Shown one piece after another: positions 22,813 through 33,960 of a stretch of 64,000 nt of DNA (position 1 is the first letter of the stretch; every line of letters starts with the position of its first letter). Made by a program: the position numbers and the translations under genes. The notes under the pieces were generated by a model that saw only the letters and a program-made list of their open reading frames with translations, made no database searches and was not told the origin of the DNA. Source of the stretch: Icerya purchasi (Eukaryota > Arthropoda > Insecta > Hemiptera > Monophlebidae); contig CM077115.1 in assembly GCA_039619475.1 (NCBI GenBank), positions 220,767,291 through 220,831,290 on the forward strand, written 5' to 3'.

Positions 22813-25791
22813 ATGCCCTACTTAATAAATTACCGTAGTAAAAACAGCTGTAAGAACTATTCCCATATCAAAAATTGGACTGACAATATTACATCTGAAT
22901 TAAATTATAATAAAAATCATGTAGTTAACGAAGACATATTTCATGTACTGCATTTAAATATAAGAAGTGTACGACGAAATTGGGATGAATTTTTAGCTTA
23001 TATTATAAATACTCCCGTAAGTGTTATCATTCTGACTGAAATTAACATAGCTGAATACGAGTTAAAATTATATGAGGTAGAGGGGTTCGAGAGATTTGCT
23101 ATTCAAAAACCTTCGGGATATAATGGAGGAATATTGATGTTTGTTAATAATAAATTTCGATGCATAATTCAGGAAGCCGTAAATACTCCAAGTATGGACA
23201 TGCTGATGGTTGACATATTCACATACGAAAAAACGCCATTACGAGTAATTGCCATATATAGATCTCCGAGTAAAAATGTAGGTGAATTTATTAAAGACCT
23301 CGCAATGTTATTGAAAAATGAAAAAGATAACGATAACGTTTTAATTTGCGGGGACTTTAACATAGACCTATTACATCAAAATGTACAGGCTGAAAACTTT
23401 TTGAATATATTGTACGGGATAGGAGCAGTACAGTTAATCCAGGGAATAACGAGAGAGGAAGAACGAGTAGATAGATGCACCCAATCTTGTATTGATAACA
23501 TATTCATGAAATATGCTGCCTGTAAAGTCACTTCTGGAATCATTAACGCGAAAATATCCGATCACTATTTAATAGGTGTTGCGTTTAGTACCTTGAAAAG
23601 CAAATGGCAGAAAAGTAACATAAATCGCAAACTCGTTTTCGATGAAAAGAAAATACGTAGTGAAATATACAACTATAACTGGAACCAAATAAAGGGATTT
23701 AGCACGGCAGAAAACATATATGATTATATAAACGCCGCATTCAAAATCATTTACAAGAAATGTGAACTGGGTGTGAGTGAAGGTAGGAATGTAAACAAAT
23801 ATCATCCAAAAAAAGAATGGATGAATCAGAAGATACTTAATTTTATGAAAATTAGAGATCAATACTATAAACTTAGTAAAGGGAATAGAACCAGTACTCG
23901 ATATAAGGGACTCTATAAAAAATATCGAAATAATGTCAAAACAGAAATAAGGAAGGCAAAACAGGTGTTTTACTTAAGTCAAATTGATAGAGCAAATAAT
24001 TCGAGTAAAAATATATGGAGAATAATTAATAATATTGTAAATAAAAGGAATAAAGTATCAATTGATGATTGCATTTGCAGGCATTTTGGAACCGACTCAT
24101 TATTAGTGGAGAAATTCAATGAATATTTTGCAAAATCAGTAGAACAATATAAACATAAGTGTGATGTCCAGTTATTGAATTCAAATGATGAAAACAGGTT
24201 GATGTGTTCTTTTTTCATTCCTCCAGCTGATAATATACAAATTGAAGCAATAATAAATAGCCTAAAAAATTTCAAAGCACCAGGTTGGGATGGTATTAGG
24301 ACTATGGACATTAAGCGAAATTTAAAGAGATTCGTTCCTATACTAACAAATATGATTAATTATTCTATAAAGAGTGGTATCATCCCACAGGGGCTAAAAA
24401 AAGGAATTATTAAACCAATTTACAAAAAAGGAGCTCAAAATAAGCTGGAAAATTACCGCCCTATAACAATAATTTCGGTAATAGCGAAAATTTTAGAACA
24501 TTACGTAAACAGTCATTTAAAGAGTTACCTAGAAACAAATAATCTCCTTTACGAAAATCAACACGGATTTAGAGGAAAAAGATCCACCTTAACGCTATTA
24601 AGTAAATTGGGAAATGAAATAAATATGGGACTATCGATAGGGAATCAATTTATAATTACTTTCATTGACCTATCCAAGGCGTTTGACTTAGTAGATCATG
24701 ATTTATTAATAAAGGATTTAGAAAAGATTGGTATTACTAACAGACAGCTCCAATGGTTTACAAACTATATTAAAAATAGGAAGAATTGTATAAAAATTGC
24801 AAAAAATGAAAGTAGGGATAGGTGGTTACAATACGGTGTCGGACAAGGAACCATACTGGCTCCCATTCTTTTCTTGATATATACTGACTCGCTTCACAAA
24901 TATATTAGAAATGCAAAGGTGTTTGTGTTTGCGGATGACATTGCGCTATTAATAGAACACAATAATATACAAATGGCGGAGAAGTTACTTCAGGAGGACG
25001 TTGATAATCTTAGTAAATGGGCGCATGACAGGAGGTTAGCAGTGAACATAAATAAATCAAAGATAATGCATATTCGAAACATATCCAAACTTGCTACTCA
25101 TGAACCGAGGATTATCATCCACAGTAACGAATGTGTCCATGATTTATATTTAAGGAACAACAGTCCAGTTTGTGCATGTAAACCATTAGAAAAGGTGCAG
25201 GATTTTAAATATTTAGGGGTTTTTATAGATAGCAATATGAATTGGAAAAAACATATACAAAATTTAAGTGTAAAAATCAGACAGACCATTCCAGCATTAT
25301 ATAAGATGAAACAAGTACTTCCATATGAAACACTAAAAATTTTTTTTAACGCAATGATAATGTCTAGGATATTATATGGTATTCAAATATGGGGAGAAGC
25401 GAAGAAATCACAACTTAACAAGATAACGAAATTGCAGAAAAGATGCTTAAAATTACTGCTTCCTCATGGGGGGCATTATAATTCAACATCATCATGGTGG
25501 AAGGTAAACAATGAGATGTCGCCAAAAATGTATTATTATTATTATAGATTATTGGAGCTCAAAACCAATAATATCAGAATACCTTCAAGACCTAAAATTA
25601 GAGTGACGAGAGATCGAAATAAAAAATACTTTATTCAACCAAGGGGGACCAATTTAAGGATTGATAATACACAGCAGACAGTTCTAATTAAATTATTACG
25701 GGAAATTCCAAGTAATATATTAAAGGAGAAAAGATTAGGTGTGTGGAAAGAAGACGTAAAAAAATGGCTGATAGATTGGTGTGCAGATTAA
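22813..25791 (+). CDS. LINE ORF2: AP-type endonuclease and reverse transcriptase
   Basis: An intact 992-residue protein from the first ATG (the frame is open from 22747). The N-terminal apurinic-type endonuclease shows HLNIRS (Asn about 49), LTEIN (Glu76), CGDFNIDLL and SDHYLIG, the usual metal and active-site motifs, so it can be expected to nick target DNA. The reverse transcriptase follows: NFKAPGWDGI, PIYKKG...NYRPI, FIDLSKAFD (Asp619), GVGQGTILAPILF and the catalytic FADD (Asp708, Asp709). A thumb and C-terminal region ends the protein; no RNase H is present. The DLSKAFD...DH pattern fits the CR1/L2/Daphne group. No internal stop or frameshift was found. Confidence 0.95.
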   Translation: MPYLINYRSKNSCKNYSHIKNWTDNITSELNYNKNHVVNEDIFHVLHLNIRSVRRNWDEFLAYIINTPVSVIILTEINIAEYELKLYEVEGFERFAIQKPSGYNGGILMFVNNKFRCIIQEAVNTPSMDMLMVDIFTYEKTPLRVIAIYRSPSKNVGEFIKDLAMLLKNEKDNDNVLICGDFNIDLLHQNVQAENFLNILYGIGAVQLIQGITREEERVDRCTQSCIDNIFMKYAACKVTSGIINAKISDHYLIGVAFSTLKSKWQKSNINRKLVFDEKKIRSEIYNYNWNQIKGFSTAENIYDYINAAFKIIYKKCELGVSEGRNVNKYHPKKEWMNQKILNFMKIRDQYYKLSKGNRTSTRYKGLYKKYRNNVKTEIRKAKQVFYLSQIDRANNSSKNIWRIINNIVNKRNKVSIDDCICRHFGTDSLLVEKFNEYFAKSVEQYKHKCDVQLLNSNDENRLMCSFFIPPADNIQIEAIINSLKNFKAPGWDGIRTMDIKRNLKRFVPILTNMINYSIKSGIIPQGLKKGIIKPIYKKGAQNKLENYRPITIISVIAKILEHYVNSHLKSYLETNNLLYENQHGFRGKRSTLTLLSKLGNEINMGLSIGNQFIITFIDLSKAFDLVDHDLLIKDLEKIGITNRQLQWFTNYIKNRKNCIKIAKNESRDRWLQYGVGQGTILAPILFLIYTDSLHKYIRNAKVFVFADDIALLIEHNNIQMAEKLLQEDVDNLSKWAHDRRLAVNINKSKIMHIRNISKLATHEPRIIIHSNECVHDLYLRNNSPVCACKPLEKVQDFKYLGVFIDSNMNWKKHIQNLSVKIRQTIPALYKMKQVLPYETLKIFFNAMIMSRILYGIQIWGEAKKSQLNKITKLQKRCLKLLLPHGGHYNSTSSWWKVNNEMSPKMYYYYYRLLELKTNNIRIPSRPKIRVTRDRNKKYFIQPRGTNLRIDNTQQTVLIKLLREIPSNILKEKRLGVWKEDVKKWLIDWCAD

Positions 25792-26119
25792 GAAATTTTC
25801 GAGGATTCTTCTATTTGTACTACCATGTCGGTGACTTCTTTATTTCGCAAATTAGGTTCCTAAAGTTCTCATTGCTCAGCACAGTAACTACAACAGGTGC
25901 ATGTAGACAATTTTCAATAATGTAGCGGAAAAGATCTTCTTTCTTGTACATTAGTGGGTATGATTATTCTGAGTGTGACTGGTTGGTGATGTATAAGTGC
26001 TAAGTGTGTAGTTATAAGAAGTTACTGTACTAAATTAATCAAATTACTATAGTGATAAGAAATACTATTTTAGATGTATTGAAATGTTATTAGTTAATTG
26101 TAAATTTATGTCAAATAAA

Positions 26120-26219
26120 CGATAATGAGGGTGACGGGAACTCACGAAACGGGCAAAATTGCCTTGTGAGACCCACAACTTTCTTATTTAAAAATAAAAA
26201 AAAAAAAAAAAAAAAAAAA
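26120..26219 (+). repeat. 3' end and poly(A) tail of the complete LINE
   Basis: The 3' UTR ends with ACTCACGAAACGGGCAAAAT and a nearby inverted TTGTGAG, then an A-rich tail of about 30 bases. The small hairpin-like block just before the tail may be the site recognised by the reverse transcriptase. Confidence 0.6.
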
Positions 26220-26675
26220 TGGAAACGATAGAGCGAAGACTTGAGCAGCAGATCTACTTATGAATCGACCATTATTTAAAGTATCATTGTTAGTTACTGC
26301 TGAAACATTAATTTGAGGAGCTAAGTATGGTTAATACGTAATTTCCAAGAGAGCATTTAATTTATTTCTTTCGCATACATTATTACCCTTGCAGGAGTTT
26401 CAGTATTTGAGATATTTTAATTCAAACCTTATTTTTTTTAAGGATGAACACTACGCGAGCACTGCAATATCTTTTTATTTTAAAAATTCACGAATTAAAA
26501 CAATTAGAAATCGGAAGAGTTGAGTAGCAAAGCGGCCGACAGGTTCCGTCCCTTAATATATTTATATTGACTTTTTTTTTTTTTTTTGCGATTTTTCGCT
26601 TAAAGTAATCGAATGTGTCAAAGTTTACATTTTCCAAAAAAGACTTTTAACTCTGCCATTTATGCTCACAATTTT
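26220..26675. other. No gene recognised
   Basis: AT-rich flank of the complete LINE with a short T run near 26573-26587. Nothing else seen. Confidence 0.5.
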
Positions 26676-26686
26676 TAGTTTATATC

Positions 26687-26842
26687 CTGTCTTTTCCTTC
26701 CCCACTAATTATTCCTGCTATTTGTTCCTTTTTAGTTAAAATCTCTGATCGAATCAAAATATAACCGACTTCTTTCCTTACCTTTTGTTTCTGGGTAAAG
26801 GTCCTTGGTTGACGAGCCCAAAAAAAAGAAAAAAAAAAAAAA
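26687..26842 (+). mobile_element. 156-bp family A LINE 3' end with 11-bp target duplication
   Basis: Only the last codons (SDRIKI and stop), the family 3' UTR with GGTAAAGGTCC and TTGACGAGCCCA, and an A-rich tail remain. The 11-bp repeat TAGTTTATATC at 26676-26686 and 26843-26853 fixes both ends of the insertion. Confidence 0.92.
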
Positions 26843-26853
26843 TAGTTTATATC

Positions 26854-29068
26854 TTAAACCATTCTAGAATTGTTGAATTTTATATGATTTTTTTTAGCGT
26901 TTCTTAACCAACACTTATTATTGGGGGATTCTTTTAACTTTCCGGATTCACATTATTCGCGTATAAATTGAATAGGTAGCCACTTTAACCAGTAGTTGAA
27001 AATAAATGAGCTGAACATATAATAGTGATTAATTTTTCTCACGATTTGATGAGAAACAATCCATCATTCCGCGCTTATCAGCAATGAACGATTAAAAATG
27101 AAGTTTCGAATTTATTTGTGTATTTTGTTACACTTTCGTCCATTTTATCACGTGAATATAAAAAGATATAAGTAATGAAATTAAGCGAAAAAAATGCTAC
27201 TATAGACAACTATTACGAGTATGTAACAGTTAGAGGTAAAAGAATTTAAAAATTCGCTTAACAAGTTGTTAGTAAGATCTAAGAAGAATTGCTAGCATAG
27301 TGCAGTATGAATTTTTTAAGTTCATCTTTCTAACAGAGGGCATATCGTCTGTAGGCAAGTTTGGAGGACGGAATAAGTGTTTGAAATTTAGGGCGTACTA
27401 AAACTGACAATGTTAAATATGAAAAGGAAAACTTAAAGGTGAACAAAAGAAAGAATTTTCTCTCTGAAGCATCTAGTTGCAGAATAGCCAAATCTATCCT
27501 GGTCGTATACGCTTAAGCATACCGTGGTCCAGGTGCACTTTTAGAGTTTCGTCGGGAAGCCCCACTATGATTCGATAGACTTTTTTATAATGGGGAAAAA
27601 CGGATTTCAACGAGTATTATTCTGTCCACTTCTGTTTGGTGTAAGGAAAAATGCATCCGACCCTTGAAAAGGCTCGGCGGGTGATGTAAACTTGGTGGCT
27701 ATTAACCATTAAATTGACCCTTTTATTCCCGGGGATACCGTCATAACTTGAGACGCGCGTTTTTTCTTATTTTTAACTTTGCGTATAAATGTAATGAGAT
27801 GTTGTCGTTCGCCACTATCTGATTTATAAGGGTACGCCATTTTTAGAGTATCTTTCATGCGTTTCTACTTCATTCAAACGGTTCACGTTGTTTGATCTTT
27901 GAAAGGGGTGCTGGAAATTATGTCCCATTTTTAGCTTTATTATAGCTACTACATATAACTTCTTTCGAAGTTAATAATTCCTTTAAACCAGGGCGGGAAT
28001 AATTTTTTGTATTTCAGCACATAATTTTCTCCTTTATGACAATTACGTTCGTGAAATTCGTCATTCTGTTTTGTAAAAATTAGACTTCTAAAAACCAGAA
28101 CAAAACCTTTTTACTTTTGCTTCGGGGATTAGTTGTTCCACCTAGTCCGGTTGTTACAACGTTATTTACCCACTTGTTCCTTGTAATGCCGCTGTGCAAG
28201 GGCGCCCATTTTAGATACGGGTCTCAACTGACGGTAGTTTGAATACTTGTTTTCCAATGAGATATTTTGTGTTTGCCAGTTTTCTCGGTACATACTTGAA
28301 CCAATTTAGACAGTCCCGTGAAATTAGCTACACACATGGGTGTATAATGTAATTTAAAGTTTTTGTTGTTTGTATTAACTCCATATATAATCATTTGTTG
28401 AAGGATATACATATATGCGTATTATTTCGCGTGGATTTGTTGAGTTTTTTCTCAGCGTGTAGTATCACAACATTTTACCGACCGCATATCTCTGCTAACT
28501 CATTCGTATCACGGTTTGATTCCGTCAGAAAATTGTTCATAATCTAAGGTAAAGTGAATTTTATGTGGAATAATCGCTGTTGAAATTTTCTGGTTGTTCG
28601 TAATCGGTCCGATAATAGCTGATCAACGACGGTACCCTCTTGACTTCTAGTTCGCGTACGCTTAAAATACTAATAAATGTATTTAATTTATCGTTTGACT
28701 TATCAAGGAAATCGGCAGAATGAAATAATTTCTCGCTCATAATCGCGTTCTTTCGTAAATATGCAGATTTTTCGGTATAGCTGTTAACTTTTTAATACAT
28801 TCCTACCCTGACAATTGGTCGCTTGAGGAGGAAACATAACTTTTGTATCGGGGAAGGTTGTCATTGCTATTAATAACTGCCTCGAATAAGTGTCATTTCA
28901 TAAAATTACAAAGCTTCCCATCCGATTAGGACTCTAGTATATCAAAAAGATCCATTATAGTAGATTGACACGGCCGTTCTAATTTAAAAATATCGTACTC
29001 GACGATTGACATGAGGACACACGAGTTTTTATTCAATTGTTCCAATATATTGCGTCCCCGGAGATACC
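26854..29068. other. No gene recognised
   Basis: About 2.2 kb of mixed sequence with no recognised domain in any frame. The stretch near 27480-27760 is richer in GC but has no continuous frame. Confidence 0.45.
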
Positions 29069-29480
29069 ACAAGGCTCCGGCACACAGGTCGCGATATCTA
29101 TGTGAGCGATCCAGTATTGTGATAGATTTCCGCACAACAATTTCGCAGAAGTATTTTGCATGTTTCTCTAGAAAAATGAGTAGTTCTGACGAAGAGGAAC
29201 CCTGGCTTCTTTTAGCGTTACAGAGTACCAGCACAAAAAGACAATTTTGGGTGCACCCAATAAATCAAAAGAGAAAACAACTTGGTGAATACCACCGTCT
29301 CTGTCGAGAACTACGGTCTTATGAAGACAGATTTTTTTTATATTTGCGAATGTCAAGGCGAAGTTTTGAGGAGCTAAATGGCGCGAACCAGGATTGAGCG
29401 GATTATCATGAATTGGAGAAGACCTATTGGAATAGGAGAAAGATCAGCCGTTTGTTTGAGCTAAGTTACACAGAAATATA
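29069..29480 (+). mobile_element. PIF/Harbinger remnant with transposase N-terminus
   Basis: GGCTCCGGCACACAGGTCGC near 29070 resembles a PIF/Harbinger terminal repeat. From ATG 29176 the plus strand encodes MSSSDEEEPW, then FWVHPINQKRKQLGEYHRL and a stretch ending FLYLRMSRRSFEEL, the N-terminal part of ALP1/HARBI1-like transposases. A frameshift and stop follow at 29395-29397, with WRRPIG still readable in another frame near 29414. The catalytic domain and the right terminus are absent. Confidence 0.75.
29176..29397 (+). pseudogene. Harbinger-like transposase fragment
   Basis: About 73 residues of an ALP1/HARBI1-type DDE transposase N-terminus, ended by a frameshift. All DDE residues would lie downstream and are missing. 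ALP1-like host proteins share this motif order, so a domesticated gene exon was considered, but the adjacent terminal-repeat-like sequence and decay argue for a transposon. Confidence 0.7.
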
Positions 29481-30033
29481 CGATTAATATACTCGTATCT
29501 ATGTAGTTTGAACGAAGTTATTTATTTCAATATGTCAGGTTAAATATTACGAGTATAATAATAAGTAACGGATGTTACATAGGCACAGGAATTATTTTTT
29601 GCTAATTTAACTGAAAATGGGACCCATACGTTTCATATAAATCATGTGTGCGTGTGCGCGTGTACATACGTATACACTGATTATAATACAGAGCAAAAAA
29701 AATGTTTGCTTTTTAACAACTTTTTTTTGTACCTTTTCGTGTAGAAATAAGATTGAGTAGAAATAAAACGACGTAAATTATTTTACTGGAGATGTCTATT
29801 TGCATGGATTGCTTTCTCATTTTTAAGGTAACCCTCAGGGATCACAGATGATTTCCTGCTGGTGTGTTTGTCACATGACGTCACATCCAGAGAATTCATA
29901 GCGTTATTTTGCTGTGACGATAAGCCGAAAAAAATCTATATTTGTGTAGCTTAAACTTTTGCTTTAAAAAAATCGTATGGCAAGAAGCGATTTGGCGGGA
30001 TTAAATCATCGCAGCTATTTTAAACACTTCTTC
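29481..30033. other. No gene recognised
   Basis: AT-rich DNA with a CA/TG-rich patch near 29645-29680 and a palindromic TGACGTCA near 29876. No coding potential seen. Confidence 0.45.
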
Positions 30034-30666
30034 TTCAGGTGCCTTCTCCTCGAAGGAGGTTGACTATCACTATCATATAACGAAACTGTTCTCTATTGCT
30101 GGCTATCCTTAAGGCTTCTGAAACTTTCCTGATATTCAACCATTCCAGTATATTTTTAATCCAGTCCGTTCTTTTTCTTACTCGGCCCCGTTTCCCTTCA
30201 ATATTTCCCCTTGTAGGGTAGTTTGTAATAGCTCATATTTATTACTTCTGATTATATGTCCTAGGTATTCTAACTTTCTTCTATTTAACCAAACCCATCA
30301 ATTCTCTATCTTTTTTCATTCTGTGCAACACTTCCTTATTGGAAACTTTATCGACACCCGTGATATTTTTAATATCCTTCTGTACAGCTACATTTCAAAT
30401 GCTTGTAATCTGTTTATGGATGCCGCTTTTAGTGTCCAAGTTTACACCTCGTACGTTAGTACCGGAAGCACATAACATTTAGTTATTCTCCATCTGGTTG
30501 TTAGCGGCAGCTCCCTATTATACACCAAATTTCGTACTTTCTGGAATGCGTTTCTTGCTGCTTCAATTCGAGTTTTAATGGTGTAGTCAGGGTCCCATTT
30601 ATTATTAATCCGATCATCATCATCATTATCAGAATGCTGTACACGGTTACCGTGCGTAGCGATCAC
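30030..30666 (-). pseudogene. LINE C-terminal region, frameshifted
   Basis: Continues the same element. The segment 30442-30666 (TIKTRIEAARNAFQKV...) and then a differently framed stretch to about 30034 match the post-RT part common to this LINE type. Several stops are present. Confidence 0.7.
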
Positions 30667-31640
30667 GGGGGATGTTGATCATATATCCCTATTTCTGGCA
30701 GCTTGAACTAATCTCTCTATAGATGTTATTCCGGTCGATTTCCGAATGTCCTGGGTCCAAGATACATTAATCCAATATCCTAAGTATTTTATTCTGTTTA
30801 CCCGTTGTATATTGTCTGTGCATTTACTATTATTTCTTTTGAAGTTGTTATTTCCTTATTATTTATAATCATTATTTTGGTTTTAGAGGTGTTTATTTTG
30901 ATACCGTATTCTCGGCAACTATCCTTTAGTTTATCCACTAAGTGTTGCAAGTCTTCTATACTTGTTGCTAATAACACCGTATCATCTGCATATCTTATGT
31001 TATTTATTATTATCTCATTTATTTTTATTCCTTTTTTAACCTGATCTAATGCTTCTTTGAATATCTGCTCCGAATAAAAATTAAACAGTAGCGGTGAAAG
31101 TATACATCCCTGTCGGACTCCTTGCCTAATTTCTAGTTCTTCTGTGAGCTGTTGATTAACTTTCACTTGAGCCGACTGGTTGCAATACAAATTCATAATT
31201 ATTCTTATATCGTTACTATCTAAATCTAGTTTTGTAAGTAAGTCTGATAGTTTTTTATGTTTAACATTATCGAAAGCCTTTTCGAAATCAATGAAGCACG
31301 CATAAACTGGTTGTTGTCGATCTATACATTTTTGAATTAGTACTTGTATTTTTACTGCATGGCTCATCAGGCTTATTAACCGATATTCCTGGCATTTCTT
31401 GGTCCCTGGTCTTTTTGGGATTGGAATAAAAGTGAATTTCAACCAATCTGTTGGAATGCTACCGGTACTGTAAATCTTATAATACATTTGTAGCATCCCC
31501 TTCAAGTTCTCTTCATCTAGCCATTTTAAAAGTTCTACATTAATTTCATCCGGTCCAGTTGCCTTTCCGACCTTTGCATCCTTAATCGCTTTAATTGTTT
31601 TTTGAAGTTCTTTAAAACACTTACTACTCGAATAAGATTA
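30034..31640 (-). mobile_element. RTE-like LINE fragment, reverse strand
   Basis: Reverse-strand similarity runs from the fingers of a reverse transcriptase (GKATGPDEIN near 31550) through the palm to the C-terminal region (YLGHIIRSNKYELLQTTLQG near 30230 and RIASNREQFRYMIV near 30080). The 5' part, including the endonuclease, is missing. Frameshifts separate the palm from the C-terminus. It is unrelated in sequence to families A-C. Confidence 0.85.
30798..31505 (-). pseudogene. Reverse transcriptase palm domain, RTE-like
   Basis: A 235-codon open segment with FIPIPKRPGTKKCQEYR, ACFIDFEKAFDNVKH, RQGVRQGCILSPLLFN and the catalytic YADD (in NNIRYADDTVLLA). All key acids of this segment are present, but it lacks its N- and C-terminal partners in frame, so the copy is inactive. 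The typical role is cDNA synthesis primed at the nicked target. Confidence 0.85.
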
Positions 31641-31667
31641 ATGCCTTAGTACATCCATTATGTGTTC

Positions 31668-32548
31668 TAGGGGTGTGCGAGAACCCGAAATTTTCGGGCT
31701 CCCGACTCTTGAGCCGGAAAATATTAATACCAGGACGGGACGAGTTGGGACTCTCGATTTTTCGAGATTTCCCGTAATTCTTTGAACTTGTGCCATAATT
31801 TCTACTAAAAATTACTAAATCAGTAAACTATTTTTGAAAAAAATCTATGATTGGAATTTAAAACTACTCAAAAGTAATGTCTACTTGATCTATTTCTTTG
31901 TTATAATTAACCCCCCTTTTACACGTTAATTTTCTCAAAATGAAGCTAAATATGTTTTTGCTTTACGGTTGAAAATGACGAAATTGGGCGGTATTTTTTT
32001 CTAACGTATGAGATGTATAAAATATTGTTATTGTGTTTTGAGTATATGCAGTTGTACAGAAAGATGAATGTTTGTTTTAGATTGCAGTACATATTTTTTC
32101 TCTTGAATACTTACTATTTAACAATATCAGGTAAATTATTTTTGTTGCTGTGCTAGCATTATTTTTGTTTACTAATAGGTTCGTTATATGTGACACTTAT
32201 GTAAAATTGTCTATATTGTTATGCCTATAAATATAATCATGTTATTTTGATTTATAAAATTACATATTTATTATCTCTTTTTATTTATATGAAGTTGTTT
32301 ATAGGCATAAAAACGGTACAGTTACTTAGCGTCGGTTTTTCTATACATTTAATTTAGCTTTAAAAAATCTAGAAAAAATTGAGGAATCCTGAAAGAATCG
32401 AGAAATTCGAATAAATTACTGAATTTCCGTAAGACTTGGGAAATCTCGAAAATTCGGCAAATCCCGATAATCGAGAATCCCGAATCGTTCCGTCCTGATT
32501 TAATCTTTCCCGTCCCGTCCTGAAATTTCGGGTTCTCGCACCCTCCTA
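31668..32548. mobile_element. Non-autonomous hAT element, 881 bp
   Basis: The ends TAGGGGTGTGCGAGAACCCG and, in reverse complement, TAGGAGGGTGCGAGAACCCG form imperfect inverted repeats, and similarity continues inwards with repeated CGGGA motifs. The flanks carry an 8-bp duplication with one mismatch, ATGTGTTC (31660-31667) and ATCTGTTC (32549-32556), as produced by hAT transposases. There is no transposase frame inside; the interior is AT-rich. It must have been moved by a transposase from elsewhere. Confidence 0.85.
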
Positions 32549-32594
32549 ATCTGTTCGCATTATTTTTCTAAACATTCTATTTCAAAGTGGTCAA

Positions 32595-33960
32595 ATATTA
32601 ATCTTCTCCTGCTCTGTCGCAATTGTAAAGGTCAGCATTCTCCAAATAATCGACAGAGTCCGGAGTGGATTCGTCAAAAAGAATTATGAAAGGATTATGG
32701 TATACAAAAACATCATTTTTAAAGAACCTAATTCTTTCAAATCTAAATCTTTAGCTTCTACTGCCTTTTCATATGCCTATCGTGCTGCAGCCTATAATCC
32801 CCTTAACATTAATACGCCTAAAAACTTTTCATCTTCTCGATTCTCTCTTGCGGTGCAATCTTTCAATAGTAAAAATAAATACTTTCATAAATCTATTCAA
32901 AAACATCATATCACGAAACTTGTTCCTCAATTCTCGCCTCTTCCCACCAATCGTTCTTCTTCCCCTCTTTCTAATGGTCGGGGCATTAAAAATTCCTATC
33001 CGTATTTCTCAGGAAATCCGAAATCGATAATTCCATAAACAACAGTCATAATTTACCAACCTCTATTATGGAACTGCTTGCGAACCGCAATATTCGTATT
33101 ATTTCAGACTTTGTAAGTTCGCTCTCTAATCTTCTATCTGATAAATTCCTTTCATCTTGAAGCCGTTAATGTTTATTTTTCACTGTCTCGGTTATCTATA
33201 CTTTTGTATAGTGCTAGGTCATCACATACTCAAATTCATGTCCGGAGCCCCGTGCACTTTTCATATCTGTATATTTTTCTCTAGGCGACAAAAATCTATC
33301 AAAGAGAATATCATGAACAATAATTATACTTTACTTTGATAGTGCCATGGTCATCACATGTCTGAATCCATGCGCAGAGACTCGTACAAATTTTTCTATC
33401 TATGTGTTCCTCTTGGCGATAACAATTTCTTATGACCAAGTTCATGAGTACTATTCATATATCACTTTCAAAGAGTTACGGTCATTACATGATTAAACTC
33501 ATAGCTAAAATAATCCGTACACTTCCTCTATATATATATCTATAAACTAAGGCTTCATTCTTTTATATTCTTTTTACTATAATTTTCTCCATGTTGATGG
33601 CTGTTTCGCTTTAAAACTGCTTCCCTTCTTATCTTCATCGTGGCAGGTTATTTTTCATTAATTTCCATTCTTTATTTCAGATATAATGTTTCAGGAATGT
33701 AAAATCATACAATGGAACTGCCAAAGCATCAGGACTAATAAAAACGCCCTTGATAATCTATTGCAGTAGCCTGCACAATGTTAGTGTGGCGCTAATTTCA
33801 GAAACTTGGCTAAAAAATAGTATTGATCTTAAAATCAGAGGTTATACTCTATTGTCCTGTCAGATCATGAAAACAGATGTGCAGGAGTTGTTATTCTAAT
33901 TAGGAATGATATTACTTTCCTCTCCCATAACCTTCCTATTCATATGCCCTCTATTACTAT
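32595..33960 (+). mobile_element. I-type LINE, left part (ORF1 end and start of endonuclease)
   Basis: Close to family A. It starts inside ORF1 at the last zinc knuckle (CRNCKGQHS near 32618), goes through a Ser/Asn-rich region to ELLANRNIRIISDF near 33075, and then the ORF2 start with IIQWNCQSIRTNKNAL near 33705, the first endonuclease motif. It ends abruptly at 33960, where the 5.2-kb DNA transposon begins, and resumes at 39185. Stops show that it was already decayed or has decayed since. Confidence 0.82.
32697..33168 (+). pseudogene. LINE ORF1 C-terminal part (frameshifted)
   Basis: The region after the zinc knuckles, rich in Ser, Asn and Lys. A frameshift moves the reading from the frame of 32697-33038 to that of NLPTSIMELLANRNIRI. 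The comparable region of the copy at 59.1-59.5 kb aligns in order, including a WIRQK motif directly after the last knuckle. Confidence 0.65.

Larger units (their letters stand above)
21075..26219 (+). mobile_element. Apparently complete CR1/L2/Jockey-type LINE
   Basis: The element has a 5' leader (about 21075-21204), ORF1, a middle ORF, a long intact ORF2 and a 3' UTR ending in AAAATAAAAA and about 25 further A residues at 26219. ORF2 carries endonuclease and reverse transcriptase but no RNase H. The 5' edge is approximate because no target duplication could be matched to the 3' flank. Of the longer LINE copies in this window, this is the only one with both principal ORFs open, so it is the best candidate for recent activity. 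Confidence 0.9.
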
